A stretch of DNA of 64,000 nucleotides from P52-10 sp041397365 (GCA_041397365.1 JAWKWT010000002.1:248001-312000); one strand, 5' to 3'; shown: positions 36,736 through 46,194, counted from the stretch's first letter. Notes: generated from the letters alone by a model not told the origin. Translations and numbers: made by a program.

Positions 36736-37666
36736 ATTTCCCGAGATCGTCCGCTTCGAGCCAGAACACCTCGCCTTCCGAATCCTCCGTATCGAGCCAG
36801 AGGAATGGCAGGTTCAGATAGGCAGCTTCCAGCGCCGGACGGCAGCGGCCGACCTCGCAGAGCAGCCCGCCATCGGCCGCAAGATGCGCAGCGGCGGCGT
36901 CGAGAATTTTCCGGACCAGATCGATGCCGTCCTCGCCGCCGTCGAACGCCATCGCCGGCTCATGCGTGCATTCCGCCGGCAGGCCGGCCATCCCTTCCGC
37001 ATCCACATAGGGCGGATTGGTGATGATGAGATCGTAGCGTTCGCCGCCAACGGCTTCGAACAGGTCGCCGCGCAAAAGGCGAATGCGATCATCGAGGCCA
37101 TGCTCGGCGACGTTGCGCCGCGCCACCTCCAGCGCATCCGCCGACAGATCGACGGCATCGACCGTCGCATCCGGAAACGCAAGCGCCGCCAGCACCGCGA
37201 GGCACCCCGAGCCAGTGCAAAGATCGAGCACGCGGCGGACGCGCGAGGGGTCCGCCAGTTGCAGCGGACTGTCGTCGCCGAAATGCTCCATCAGGATTTC
37301 GCCGATGAAGGAGCGCGGCACGATGGTCCGCTCGTCGACGTAAAAAGGCACGCCCAGCATATACATGCGGTTGACCAGATAGGCGGCGGGCTTGCGGGTC
37401 GCGATCCGCTGCGCGACGAGATGGAGAATTTTGGCGGCGTCCGCCTCGGTCACGCGGCGACGCGCGGACGCCTCCACATCGTCCGGATGCAGGCCCAGCG
37501 TCTCTCCGACGAGAAACGCCGCTTCCGCCACCGGGTCGGTGGTGCCATGCGCGAACACGACGCCGGCATCCTCCAGCCGCCTTGCGGCAAGGCGCACATA
37601 GTCGCCGACGCTGACCGGCGCCTTCGATTTTGAAGCAGCTTTGGGTTTTGAAACGGCTTTGGCCAT
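36710..37666 (-). CDS. prmB: 50S ribosomal protein L3 N5-glutamine methyltransferase (PrmB/HemK family)
   Basis: 318-residue SAM-dependent methyltransferase. Motif I is VLDLCTGSGCLAVLAA; the glutamine-binding NPPY motif is in LIITNPPYVDAEGM. The following HEPAMAFDGGEDGIDLVRKI is the pattern of PrmB rather than PrmC. The start at 37666 overlaps the moaE stop (TGATG). A Lys/Ala-rich N-terminus of about 20 residues precedes the helical domain. Confidence 0.88.
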   Translation of the reverse strand: MAKAVSKPKAASKSKAPVSVGDYVRLAARRLEDAGVVFAHGTTDPVAEAAFLVGETLGLHPDDVEASARRRVTEADAAKILHLVAQRIATRKPAAYLVNRMYMLGVPFYVDERTIVPRSFIGEILMEHFGDDSPLQLADPSRVRRVLDLCTGSGCLAVLAALAFPDATVDAVDLSADALEVARRNVAEHGLDDRIRLLRGDLFEAVGGERYDLIITNPPYVDAEGMAGLPAECTHEPAMAFDGGEDGIDLVRKILDAAAAHLAADGGLLCEVGRCRPALEAAYLNLPFLWLDTEDSEGEVFWLEADDLGKFIRAGRAG

Positions 37667-38133
37667 CACCGCTCCGTCCAACGCGCGGCTGCGGCGTCAT
37701 CTTCGCCGCGCGCCTCGACCCAGGCAGCGCCGCCCGCCCGTTCCTCCCGCTTCCAGAATGGAGCCGAGGTTTTCAGATAGTCCATGAGGAACTGCGCCGC
37801 CTCGAACGCCGCCGCCCGATGCTGCGATACAGTCAGCACCATCATGATGTTCTCGCCTGGCGTCAGTCGGCCGAAGCGATGAATGATCGTGACGCCCGCC
37901 AGCGGCCAGCGCGCGATCGCTTCATCGGCGTGGCGTCGGATTTCCTCCTCCGCCATGCCGGGATAATGCTCCAGTGTCATCGCCGAAATCGCCGTCTCGC
38001 CCTCGCCGCCGCGGCAGACGCCGACGAACGACACCACCGCGCCGATATCGGTCCGCCCGCGCGTCAGCGCCGCGGTCTCTGCCGCGACGTCGAAATCGCC
38101 CTCTTGAAGACGGATGGTGACGGGAACGCTCAT
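37666..38133 (-). CDS. moaE: Molybdopterin synthase catalytic subunit MoaE
   Basis: Converts precursor Z to molybdopterin together with MoaD. 155 residues with GAVVSFVGVCRG, LEHYPGMAEEEI, VTIIHRFGRLTPGEN (binding region) and APFWKREERAGG near the end, whose Lys residues are catalytic in the family. Encoded directly after moaD and translationally coupled to prmB. Confidence 0.94.
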   Translation of the reverse strand: MSVPVTIRLQEGDFDVAAETAALTRGRTDIGAVVSFVGVCRGGEGETAISAMTLEHYPGMAEEEIRRHADEAIARWPLAGVTIIHRFGRLTPGENIMMVLTVSQHRAAAFEAAQFLMDYLKTSAPFWKREERAGGAAWVEARGEDDAAAARWTER

Positions 38134-38167
38134 GAGCCGATCATCCAGGCTGGTTGTCTTGCGCTTG

Positions 38168-38419
38168 TCAGCCGCCGGTCATGGGTGGAAAGAATGCGAT
38201 CTCCTTCGCGCCGCCGATGGCCGTGTCCGGCTTGACGTGACGCTTGTCGATCGCGGCACGGATCACTTTCGCCTGCTCGAACGCATGGGCATATTCCTCG
38301 CCGCGCGACGACAGCCATTGCATCAGGTCCGACACGGTGACGACCGAGGCCGGCGGCTCAAGAGTCTCTTCCGCCTTGCCGACCCGTTCGCGTACCCAGG
38401 CGAAATAGAGTATCCGCAA
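38168..38419 (-). CDS. moaD: Molybdopterin synthase sulfur carrier subunit MoaD
   Basis: 83-residue ubiquitin-fold protein beginning MRILYFAWVRERVGKAEE and ending FFPPMTGG. The C-terminal Gly-Gly is the site of adenylation and thiocarboxylation. Lies 3 bases after pgsA and 34 before moaE, forming a moaDE unit. Confidence 0.94.
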   Translation of the reverse strand: MRILYFAWVRERVGKAEETLEPPASVVTVSDLMQWLSSRGEEYAHAFEQAKVIRAAIDKRHVKPDTAIGGAKEIAFFPPMTGG

Positions 38420-38422
38420 TCG

Positions 38423-39031
38423 CTACTCCGACATGATGTGATGGACGCCGGCGCGGAAATAGTCCCAGCCGGTGTAGAGCGTGACCAGCGCCGAAATCCA
38501 CAACAGCGTGATGCCGATCTGCGAGGTCCAGGGCAGCACCATGTCGCCCGCCTCGCCGGCGATCAGGAAGCCGATCGCCACCAGTTGCACGGTCGTCTTC
38601 CACTTCGCCAATTTGGTGACGGGAACGCTGACGCGCAACGCCGCAAGATACTCGCGCAGACCCGACACCAGGATTTCGCGGCAGAGGATGATGATCGCCG
38701 CCCATAGTGTCCAGCCGCGCACGGTTTCGTCGACCGCGAGCATCAGCAGGCAGGAGGCCACCAGCAGCTTGTCGGCGATCGGGTCGAGCATGCGCCCGAA
38801 CGCGGATTGCTGGCCGAGCGTGCGGGCGTAATATCCATCCAGAAAATCGGTGACGCCGGCGGCGATGAAAATCGCCAGCGCCAGCCAGCGCAGCCACATC
38901 GGCCCGCCCAGCACCGATTGGCCGAACAGGCAGCCGGCCACGACCGGAACCGCCGCGATCCGCGAATAGGTCAGAAGATTTGGCAGCGCGAAGGTCTGGT
39001 CGCCCGGCGCGCGCCTCACCGTGTCGTTCAT
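38423..39031 (-). CDS. pgsA: CDP-diacylglycerol-glycerol-3-phosphate 3-phosphatidyltransferase
   Basis: First step toward phosphatidylglycerol. 202 residues, several membrane helices. The CDP-alcohol phosphotransferase signature is present: DFLDGYYARTLGQ continuing GRMLDPIADK (DGxxAR...GxxxDxxxD). Start at MNDTVRRAPGD (39031). Lies between uvrC and moaD as in many Rhizobiales. Confidence 0.94.
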   Translation of the reverse strand: MNDTVRRAPGDQTFALPNLLTYSRIAAVPVVAGCLFGQSVLGGPMWLRWLALAIFIAAGVTDFLDGYYARTLGQQSAFGRMLDPIADKLLVASCLLMLAVDETVRGWTLWAAIIILCREILVSGLREYLAALRVSVPVTKLAKWKTTVQLVAIGFLIAGEAGDMVLPWTSQIGITLLWISALVTLYTGWDYFRAGVHHIMSE

Positions 39032-39133
39032 GCGCCCTACCAATACATTCCCGCCGCCGGGGTCAACGTTCAACACGTCCCGCACCCTCAATTTCATGAA
39101 ATGACCGACTGGAATACCTCGTCCTGATCCCAC

Positions 39134-41179
39134 CTAATGGGCGGCGGAATGGAAGAATTCGTAGATTTTCCTGGCGCTTTCGGCGCTGATTCCCGGAACC
39201 TTGGCAAGATCGGCGACGGAGGCCCGCTCGATCTCCTTCAGCGTTCCGAAATGATGCAGCAGCGCCCGCTTGCGCGAGGGGCCGATGCCGGCGATTTCCT
39301 GCAATCCCGCCTCCCGCAGGCCCTTCTGCCGCAATTTCCGGTGGGAGCCGATGACGAACCGATGCGCCTCGTCGCGCATGCGCTGGATGAAATACAGCAC
39401 CGGGTCACGCGGCTCCAGCTTCAGCGGCGGCCGGTCCGGAAAGAAGATCGTCTCCTTGCCGGCGTCGCGCTCCGGTCCCTTGGCGACGGCGATCAGCGAC
39501 ACATTGTTCACGCCGAGTTCGTCGAGAATGCCGCGCGCGGCGTTGAGCTGTCCGAGGCCGCCGTCGATCACCACCAGGTCCGGCCATTGGGGCGTGTCTT
39601 CCTGGGATGACGCCGCCTGCCCGTCCGCGCCGCTGTCCGGCTCCGCCGGCGGCGCTGGCGCGTCGGTCAAAAGCCGCTTGAAGCGCCGCTCCAGCACCTC
39701 GCGCATCATGCCGTAATCGTCGCCGGGAGTGAGCGCCTCGGAGCGGATGTTGAATTTGCGATACTGGTTCTTGATGAAACCGTCCGCGCCCGCGACGATC
39801 ATCGCGCCGACCGCGTTGGTGCCCTGGATATGGCTGTTGTCATAGACTTCGATGCGTTGCGGCGTGCGCGGCAGGCCGAGCGTCGCCGCAAGCCCCTGAA
39901 GCAATCGCATCTGCGAGGACGAGTCGGCGAGCTTCCGCCCCAGCGCCTCGCGCGCATTGGCGAGCGCGTGATTGACGAGATCGCGCTTCTCGCCACGCTG
40001 GGGAACGTTGACCTCGACTTTTACGCCGGCCTTCACGCCGAGCGCCTGCGCCAGCAGATCGCGTTCGTCGATGTCGTGCGACAGCAGCACCAGGCGCGGC
40101 GGTGGCTTGTCTTCATAAAATTGCGCCAGAAATGGCCCGAGCACTTCGCTGGCGGAGAAGCTGCGGTCGGCACGCGGAAAGTATGCGCGATTTCCCCAGT
40201 TCTGGCCGGTGCGGAAGAAGAATACTTCCACGCAGGAATAGCCACCCTCCTGATGGATGGCGAACACATCCGCCTCCTCCAGCGTCCGCGGATTGATGCC
40301 CTGCTGCGCCTGCACCGCGGACAGCGCGGCGAGCCGGTCGCGATAGAGCGCGGCGCGCTCAAATTCGAGATCGGCCGAGGCCTGCTCCATGTCGCGGGCA
40401 AGCTGTTCCTTCACCGCACGGCTGCGGCCGGACAGAAAATCCTTAGCCTCGCCCACCAGCTCCGAATAGCCGGCGAAATCGATCTCGCGCGTGCAGGGGC
40501 CGGCGCATCGCTTGATCTGATAGAGCAGACACGGCCGCGTGCGGCTCTCGAAAAACGCATCGGTGCAGGAGCGGATCAGGAACGCGCGTTGCAGCGCGGT
40601 GATCGTCCGCCCCACCGCGCCGGCGGAAGCGAACGGACCGAAATAGCTGCCGGGCTTCGACTGCGCGCCGCGATGCTTGAGGATCTGCGGCGCCCAGTGG
40701 TCGCCAGTCAGAAGGATATAGGGAAACGATTTGTCGTCGCGCAATTGCACGTTGAAGCGCGGCCGAAGCTGCTTGATGAGGTTCGCTTCCAGCAGCAGCG
40801 CCTCGGTTTCGGTCGCGGTCGAGATGATCTCGACGCTTGCGGTCGCCGCGATCATCCGCGCGATGCGGAGTGCGTTGCCGGTGGGCCGCGCATAGGAGGC
40901 AAGGCGCTTCTTCACGCTCTTGGCCTTGCCGACATACAGCACGTCGCCGGCCGCGTTCAGCATGCGGTAGACGCCGGCGGAGGCCGGGGCGAGCCGCACC
41001 GCGCGCGCAATCGCCGAACGGCCGATCGCCAGCGTTCCCTGCGGCGCGGTTTCGGCGTCGTCGGCAGGCTCGGGCAGGCGCGCCTCGTCTTCGTCCTCGA
41101 CCGCGGGCGTCGCCGGATCGATATCGACGGCGGGCTCTGCGTCGTCTGCCGTCACCGGCCTATCGGTATCCTCGTTCAT
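39134..41179 (-). CDS. uvrC: Excinuclease ABC subunit C
   Basis: Makes the dual incisions of nucleotide excision repair with UvrB. 681 residues: an acidic Asp/Glu/Pro-rich extension of about 60 residues, then the GIY-YIG domain (GVYRMLNAAGDVLYVGKAKS), four-cysteine region (CLLYQIKRCAGPCTREI), UvrB-binding segment, RNase H-like endonuclease domain (EVYDNSHIQGT) and C-terminal helix-hairpin-helix (VPGISAESARKIYEFF). Intact. The acidic N-terminal extension is longer than in E. coli. Confidence 0.95.
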   Translation of the reverse strand: MNEDTDRPVTADDAEPAVDIDPATPAVEDEDEARLPEPADDAETAPQGTLAIGRSAIARAVRLAPASAGVYRMLNAAGDVLYVGKAKSVKKRLASYARPTGNALRIARMIAATASVEIISTATETEALLLEANLIKQLRPRFNVQLRDDKSFPYILLTGDHWAPQILKHRGAQSKPGSYFGPFASAGAVGRTITALQRAFLIRSCTDAFFESRTRPCLLYQIKRCAGPCTREIDFAGYSELVGEAKDFLSGRSRAVKEQLARDMEQASADLEFERAALYRDRLAALSAVQAQQGINPRTLEEADVFAIHQEGGYSCVEVFFFRTGQNWGNRAYFPRADRSFSASEVLGPFLAQFYEDKPPPRLVLLSHDIDERDLLAQALGVKAGVKVEVNVPQRGEKRDLVNHALANAREALGRKLADSSSQMRLLQGLAATLGLPRTPQRIEVYDNSHIQGTNAVGAMIVAGADGFIKNQYRKFNIRSEALTPGDDYGMMREVLERRFKRLLTDAPAPPAEPDSGADGQAASSQEDTPQWPDLVVIDGGLGQLNAARGILDELGVNNVSLIAVAKGPERDAGKETIFFPDRPPLKLEPRDPVLYFIQRMRDEAHRFVIGSHRKLRQKGLREAGLQEIAGIGPSRKRALLHHFGTLKEIERASVADLAKVPGISAESARKIYEFFHSAAH

Positions 41180-41332
41180 CTCTCATAAACTATGTGCCTG
41201 CGGACGCCGAGGCCAGACGCGGACGCAGCCTGTCCGCAAACAATTTGCCGCTGCGCAACATGCGTTTCACGCTCCTGTCGCAAACTGCATGACAACGCTT
41301 TGTTAACGATGAGGCCGCGCATTTCCGTCAGC

Positions 41333-41349
41333 TTAAGGCCCGCTTAACC
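41333..41349. promoter_or_regulatory. CtrA-box match upstream of the outer-membrane protein gene
   Basis: TTAA-N7-TTAACC, an exact match to the alphaproteobacterial CtrA consensus TTAA-N7-TTAAC, in the 294-base region between divergent uvrC and the beta-barrel gene, about 125 bases before the latter. CtrA control is inferred. Confidence 0.5.
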
Positions 41350-41473
41350 GACAACTCTCAATAAATTTTATCCATGCCGGAAAGGAAGCCGAAACCATCG
41401 CGATTTCGGCGCAACCTTTGAAGCGGACCTGCGTCGAAGCGAAGGACGCTGGTTCGAGATCGAGAGAAGTCAG

Positions 41474-42097
41474 ATGCGTATCAAGCTGTTCGCCGCCGCC
41501 ACCCTCGCCGTCGCGGCAAGCATGTCCGCCGCAATGGCTGCGGATTTGCCCGGCTATGGCCGCGCGCCCTACACCGTGCAGCAGCCGCTCAACATGTATA
41601 GCTGGGCCGGCCCCTATGTCGGCGGCAATCTCGGCTATCAGTGGGGCGACCTGAATGGCGGGCCGTTGAAGCCCTCCGGCGTGAACGGCGGCATTCAGGG
41701 CGGCTACAACTGGCAGTTCGGCCAGTTCGTCATCGGCGCGGAGGCTGACATTCAGGCGAGCGGATCGAGCCACAAATTCGCGGCCTGGAAATTCTCCAAT
41801 CCGTGGTTCGGCACGCTGCGCGGCCGCGCGGGTTTCGCGATGAACAACATCCTGATCTACGGCACCGGCGGTCTCGCGTTCGGCGGCTTGCGCGCGGAAG
41901 TGCTCAACCTGTCGGAAACGCAGTGGGCCACCGGCTGGACGATCGGCGCGGGCGCGGAGATCGGCATCACGCAGAACTGGAGCGCCAAGGTCGAGTATCT
42001 CTATGTCGACCTGAGCGACAAGCAGTTCGCCTTGACCGGCCTGCCGAGCAGCTACCAGTTCAACGTCGTGCGGCTGGGCGTGAACTACAAATTCTGA
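41474..42097 (+). CDS. Outer-membrane beta-barrel protein, Omp25/Omp31-like
   Basis: 207 residues. A signal peptide ends at AMAAD. The mature part opens YSWAGPYVGGNLGYQWGD and continues as alternating amphipathic strands (GIQGGYNWQFGQFVIGAEAD; TLRGRAGFAMNNILIYGTGG). It closes with an aromatic C-terminus (LGVNYKF), the barrel-assembly signal. This is the porin-like OMP family abundant in Rhizobiales outer membranes. Single-gene unit with a hairpin terminator. Confidence 0.92.
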   Translation: MRIKLFAAATLAVAASMSAAMAADLPGYGRAPYTVQQPLNMYSWAGPYVGGNLGYQWGDLNGGPLKPSGVNGGIQGGYNWQFGQFVIGAEADIQASGSSHKFAAWKFSNPWFGTLRGRAGFAMNNILIYGTGGLAFGGLRAEVLNLSETQWATGWTIGAGAEIGITQNWSAKVEYLYVDLSDKQFALTGLPSSYQFNVVRLGVNYKF

Positions 42098-42107
42098 CGG
42101 TTTCGGC

Positions 42108-42141
42108 CGAGGGAGATCGGGACCCGCGCCCGGCTCCCTCG
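42108..42141 (+). terminator. Hairpin after the outer-membrane protein gene
   Basis: Arms CGAGGGAG and CTCCCTCG about 11 bases after the stop; no T-tract follows. Confidence 0.45.
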
Positions 42142-42187
42142 CGCACCGTGCTTTCGCAAGCGCCGGTGCCTTCAGGCACGATCCGCT

Positions 42188-42403
42188 TCAGTCCGTCAGA
42201 ACCAGGTTCACCGCCTTCGGACCCTTGCCCTTCTTGTCAGGCTCGACTTCGAACGTGATCCGCTGCCCCTCGTTCAGCGCCTTGAGGCCAGCGCGCTCGA
42301 CCGCCGTGATGTGAACGAAGACATCGCGGCCGCCATCGTCCGGCTTGATGAAGCCGTATCCTCGCTCGCCGTTGAAGAATTTCACCATCCCCGTCATTGC
42401 CAT
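42188..42403 (-). CDS. Cold-shock domain protein
   Basis: 71-residue CspA-type single-strand nucleic-acid-binding protein. RNP1 is GYGFIKPD and RNP2 is DVFVHITAV. ATG at 42403 follows GGGGAGGA at ideal spacing. One of several paralogues expected in such genomes; cold induction cannot be judged from the sequence. Confidence 0.93.
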   Translation of the reverse strand: MAMTGMVKFFNGERGYGFIKPDDGGRDVFVHITAVERAGLKALNEGQRITFEVEPDKKGKGPKAVNLVLTD

Positions 42404-42738
42404 CGGGAATCCTCCCCGCATGCTCTTGCCCGAGACGCCGCCCGCGCCTCGGCACGACCGGACATTCACTTGCGGAAAGCATCGGCAATCGAGCGCTTCG
42501 CCGGTCCATCCCCCAGCGAGAATTGCTCAAGGCCCTCTGTCACTCCGCCGCGATCATTTGCGAAAGCGGAACGTAAAAGCCAGCCACAGGTCAAAAGCAT
42601 AACCCGGTTCCATGCATCGAGCCATGGGGGATATGATATTTTTGTGGGGCTGGAACATGATCCCGAAAAATGGGAATCGGTTTTCGGAAAAAATCATGCT
42701 CAAACAAAAAAGATGAACCGGACGGCGGAGACGGCCGC
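42404..42738. other. Intergenic region between the cold-shock gene and rlmJ
   Basis: 335 bases. The left part is presumably the cold-shock promoter and 5' leader. The right part holds the inverted copy of the dispersed palindrome (42654-42706). No gene seen. Confidence 0.55.
42654..42706. repeat. Dispersed palindromic repeat, copy B (inverted orientation)
   Basis: Runs from AACATGATCCCG to ATCATGCTCAAACA. Reverse-complemented, it aligns with copy A over nearly its whole length, including the TCCGAAAACCG internal block and the TGTTTGAGCATGAT entry sequence. It sits 33 bases beyond the rlmJ stop. Confidence 0.8.
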
Positions 42739-43677
42739 TCACGCCGCCGGCCGGTCGATCGTAAAGCGGCCGTCGCCCTCGCGGCCGAGCCGCCTTGCGA
42801 GCAGCGGCATGATCGCGCGCAGCTCCTGTTCGAGCGTCCAGGGCGGGTTGGCGATCATCAGCCCGGCCGAAACGAGCCCGGCTGCGGAGCGCATCTCAGG
42901 CACGGTTCGGAACACGACCCGCAGGCATTTTTCGCTCAGATTGGCGCTGGCGCGTCCCTTTGCCGGCGCTGCGTATTGGCGAGCGATCGAGCGGGCGACG
43001 GCCTGCGCAAACCGCCCCGCGGCCTGGACATCCTTGACCGGATACCAGAGCGCGAAAATGCCGGTCGGCCATTTCGCGAAGGCAGCATCGAAGGCCGACG
43101 CCATCCGCTCGAATTCGTTCGCCTGCTCGAACGGCGGGTCGATCAGCACCAGCCCGCGCCGTTCGTTGGGCGGCACGTAAGCGGTCAGCGCGGTCCAGCC
43201 GTCGATCGCGACCACGCGCGCCTGCGCATCGCGCCGCAGATGAGCGAGCAATTGACGCGACGCGCCAGGCTCCAGCTCGCAGGCCGTCATGCGATCCTGC
43301 GGCCGCAAGAGCGCCCGCGCGATCAGCGGCGAACCGGGATAGGCGGCGAGCTTGTCGCCGCCCTGGTTGTAGGAGCGAACGATATCCAGATACGGCCGCA
43401 GCAATTCGCCGGCCGGCATTCGCCCGGCCTCGCCTCCTGCCTCGCCTTCGGCGTCGTCGCTCCCGGCGTCATCCAGAAGCCGCCCGATGCCGTCGCGCCA
43501 TTCGCCGCCGCGCCGCGCCTCCTCGCCCGACAGGTCGTAGAGGCCCGCGCCGGCATGCGTGTCGATCACACGGAACGCCGCCGGCTTCTCCTGAAGATGC
43601 AGCATGATACGCGTCAGCACCGCGTGCTTGACGACGTCGGCGAAATTGCCGGCATGAAAGGCGTGGCGATAGTTCAT
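42739..43677 (-). CDS. rlmJ: 23S rRNA (adenine2030-N6)-methyltransferase
   Basis: 312 residues. Begins MNYRHAFHAGNFADVVKH, the family N-terminus. SAM motif IDTHAGAGLYDL and the catalytic DPPFE (in LVLIDPPFEQ) are intact. A Gly/Glu/Asp-rich insertion lies at about residues 80-100. Start chosen at 43677 to match the family N-terminus. Confidence 0.93.
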   Translation of the reverse strand: MNYRHAFHAGNFADVVKHAVLTRIMLHLQEKPAAFRVIDTHAGAGLYDLSGEEARRGGEWRDGIGRLLDDAGSDDAEGEAGGEAGRMPAGELLRPYLDIVRSYNQGGDKLAAYPGSPLIARALLRPQDRMTACELEPGASRQLLAHLRRDAQARVVAIDGWTALTAYVPPNERRGLVLIDPPFEQANEFERMASAFDAAFAKWPTGIFALWYPVKDVQAAGRFAQAVARSIARQYAAPAKGRASANLSEKCLRVVFRTVPEMRSAAGLVSAGLMIANPPWTLEQELRAIMPLLARRLGREGDGRFTIDRPAA

Positions 43678-43756
43678 CCGGCCCGGCCCCGACTGTTTCC
43701 GCACACCGTCATCAGCACACGTTCATCGGCACGCACCCGACAGGCACGGCCGCGCG

Positions 43757-44449
43757 CTACCCGCCGCGCACGGGCGGCATCACCACCTTGTCGCGGCGGC
43801 ACGAGCGGCGATCCACCTCCTCGCAGGAGCGGAACTGGAGATCCTTGCTGACGCAGATGCGAACCTCGCTGAGGCGGCGGGTGTCGCAGACGACGGCGAT
43901 GGCCGACTGGCTCATGCCGGGATTGGCCTTCACGAACGCGTCCTCGACATCGGCCGGCGTCACCATCTTGTGCGCGGTGAGGTCGATGAACTGCTCCGGA
44001 ATCTTGATCGCCGCGCGCGCCTTTCGGATCGTCTCGAAATAGGCACGCGGTTGCAGGCCGGAGCAGGTGCCGTGCTTGTCCCACTGGCTGTAGACGAGAC
44101 CCGGCGCGGGCATCAGGTCCAGCATCGCCGACACGATCCTGCGATCCAGCCGCGGCGCCGGCTGCTGGCAATAATTCGGCGAGCCGCGATCATATTGCGG
44201 CCAAAGCCCATGCACCACGAACGAATAGGGCCGGCCGCCGCACTGGATCTGCTGGCTGCGGCCGAGGCCGCCGCGCTCCCGCGCCGCCTCGCAGAAGGAA
44301 GGCGACCATGACAGCGACAGCACGTAGAAATCGAACTCGCCCGGCGCGTTCTGCCGCCGATCCTGCTGGGCATCAGCAGTTGTGGATAACGCCAGCAGGC
44401 AGGCGACGGCGAGGAGCCGGAACGCATCCATCGGAGCGAAAATCCTCAT
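43757..44449 (-). CDS. Ribonuclease T2 family protein, secreted
   Basis: Endoribonuclease with a signal peptide (LLAVACLLALSTTADA). The two active-site blocks are clear: CAS I FVVHGLWPQ and CAS II QWDKHGTCSG. Several cysteines suggest disulphides. About 230 residues; a start at 44431 is also possible. Expected to act in the periplasm or outside the cell, perhaps for nucleotide scavenging. Confidence 0.92.
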   Translation of the reverse strand: MRIFAPMDAFRLLAVACLLALSTTADAQQDRRQNAPGEFDFYVLSLSWSPSFCEAARERGGLGRSQQIQCGGRPYSFVVHGLWPQYDRGSPNYCQQPAPRLDRRIVSAMLDLMPAPGLVYSQWDKHGTCSGLQPRAYFETIRKARAAIKIPEQFIDLTAHKMVTPADVEDAFVKANPGMSQSAIAVVCDTRRLSEVRICVSKDLQFRSCEEVDRRSCRRDKVVMPPVRGG

Positions 44450-44532
44450 ACGCGATCCCCCGATCCCACTCAACCCGCGAGGGACCCTTAAATCAAGAAC
44501 GGGAACATTTCAAGAACAAAACGAATGGCGCC

Positions 44533-45009
44533 TCAGGGCCGCGCCATCCGGCAGGCCGGATTGTAGGCCCAGTTGCGATCGAGCCCGCGCACGCAGAACT
44601 CGACGCTGTCGCCGATGCCAGCGAAGCCGGCGTCCTCGACCACCACGAAATTGATGTCGCGGATCGATCCGTCATTGATCGTCACCTTGCCGGTGCAATA
44701 GCGGCGCGGCATGCCCTCGAACTTCCACGGCCGCAGCGCGATCTCGCGAACATTGAGAAAGCCGGTGATCTGCAGATCAGAGTTCCAGAACTTGCTTTCC
44801 TTCTCGGCGAAGCGCGAGGCGACCGTGCCCTGCATCGCCACGCAGGGCGCCGGATGGCCGTCATAGCGGGGGCCTTCAAGCCAGAAATTCTTCTCGATCA
44901 GGCTCGCCGAAACGGCCGGAACCGAAGCCATCAGAACCGCTGCGAATGCGCCGGCGAGGACCGGAGCCAGCTTGCGTCCGAGGTTGAAAAATGAAAATCC
45001 GCGCGCCAT
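44533..45009 (-). CDS. Secreted hypothetical protein, 158 aa
   Basis: Signal sequence (APVLAGAFAAVLMASVPAVSA) then a mature part of about 120 residues with four cysteines (PAPCVAMQG; RRYCTGK; VEFCVRG; NPACRMA) that could form two disulphides. No family recognised. The frame remains open upstream, but MARGFSFFN is the natural start. Divergent from the next small secreted protein. Confidence 0.75.
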   Translation of the reverse strand: MARGFSFFNLGRKLAPVLAGAFAAVLMASVPAVSASLIEKNFWLEGPRYDGHPAPCVAMQGTVASRFAEKESKFWNSDLQITGFLNVREIALRPWKFEGMPRRYCTGKVTINDGSIRDINFVVVEDAGFAGIGDSVEFCVRGLDRNWAYNPACRMARP

Positions 45010-45177
45010 TGGAAGCCGAAACCTGTCTGTGACCGATGCTGGCGGACGGTGCCGCGAAGGCGTGGACGGGTCAAGTGCAACCGGGCAACACCCCACAGCC
45101 GCAAGACCCCTCCGCGCGATACTTCCTTTGCAGCGGTGGGCGCGGGCTTTAGAGTGTTTTGGAGATTCTTGCCGGAG

Positions 45178-45534
45178 ATGATGATGTTCGTTCGCCCCGC
45201 CGCCCTCATCGCATGCGCGCTCGCGTGCCTCGCCTGGTCGTCCGCGCCGAGCCGGGCGCTCGACGTTCCGCCATTCACCGGCAACGACACCGGCGGCATC
45301 ATCGCCTGGGCGTATGCGGCCACCGTCGATGCGCGCGTGCTGGCGAACAACCATTGCGCCAGCTACGGCAAGCTGATGCGTCCGCTGTCGGCGCAGCGCA
45401 ACTATGGCGGCTACATTTCGTTCGCCTGCGTCTGGCCGCGGCGCGGTCAGCGGGTCGTGGTGCTTGAGCCCGGCGCGCCGCGTCACCTCGCAAGAACGCG
45501 CACGGCGCGGCAGACGCGCTATGACGGCCTCTGA
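45178..45534 (+). CDS. Secreted hypothetical protein, 118 aa
   Basis: Signal peptide MMMFVRPAALIACALACLAW to about SRA, then a short domain with GGIIAWAYAATVDARVLANN and two cysteines (NNHCASYGK; SFACVWP). The tail is basic. No known function; the pattern seems to recur in Bradyrhizobium relatives (recollection, not checked). Confidence 0.7.
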   Translation: MMMFVRPAALIACALACLAWSSAPSRALDVPPFTGNDTGGIIAWAYAATVDARVLANNHCASYGKLMRPLSAQRNYGGYISFACVWPRRGQRVVVLEPGAPRHLARTRTARQTRYDGL

Positions 45535-45663
45535 CGCCGTGTCACCATTCTTGGTGTCGTCATTCTGACATCCAATCTTCATCGCGCCGGCCTTGCATGA
45601 GACCCGGCGAAGGCATCTAATCCGAACGATCTCGCGAAGCCGTTCCGGCCGGGGAGTCGTTCG

Positions 45664-46194
45664 ATGAAGCGCGCTTTTCTTTGTGTGGCGATCGCCTGCG
45701 CCGCAGCCGTCAGCGGACCGGCCACGGCAATCAGCGCCGAGCTGCCGGCGCGCAAGGCCGGCGCATGGGACATCAGCATCAAGCTCACCGGCGGCATGAT
45801 GCCGACGGCGAAGATGCGCCATTGCACCAACGAACGCGACGACGGCAATATGAGCGTCATGTTCAATCCGCTGTCGCCAAGCCCCTGCCCGACGCGCGAC
45901 ATTCAGAAGCACAGCGACCGCTACACGATCGACGCCGTCTGCCGCGACGACGGCAAATCGATCACGCTGCATGCCGACATCCGGGGAAATTTCGACACCC
46001 GTTACACGGTGGTGACGGAAACCAAGGTCCAGGACAGCGAAGACAGCACGCCCTACGTCTCCAACCTGACGCTGGAGGGGACCTATCTCGGTGCATGCCG
46101 CGCCGACGAAAAGCCCGGCGATGTCACCATGGCGGGCGGCCTGAAGATCAACGTCAACAACATGGAAGCGTTTCGCAAGTCGCTGAAGCGATAA
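45664..46194 (+). CDS. DUF3617 family periplasmic protein
   Basis: 176 residues with a signal peptide (FLCVAIACAAAVSG). DUF3617 layout: LPARKAGAWDISIKLTGG, a conserved cysteine pair (MRHCTNE; SPCPTRD), and a beta-rich remainder ending NMEAFRKSLKR. Function of the family unknown. Confidence 0.85.
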   Translation: MKRAFLCVAIACAAAVSGPATAISAELPARKAGAWDISIKLTGGMMPTAKMRHCTNERDDGNMSVMFNPLSPSPCPTRDIQKHSDRYTIDAVCRDDGKSITLHADIRGNFDTRYTVVTETKVQDSEDSTPYVSNLTLEGTYLGACRADEKPGDVTMAGGLKINVNNMEAFRKSLKR

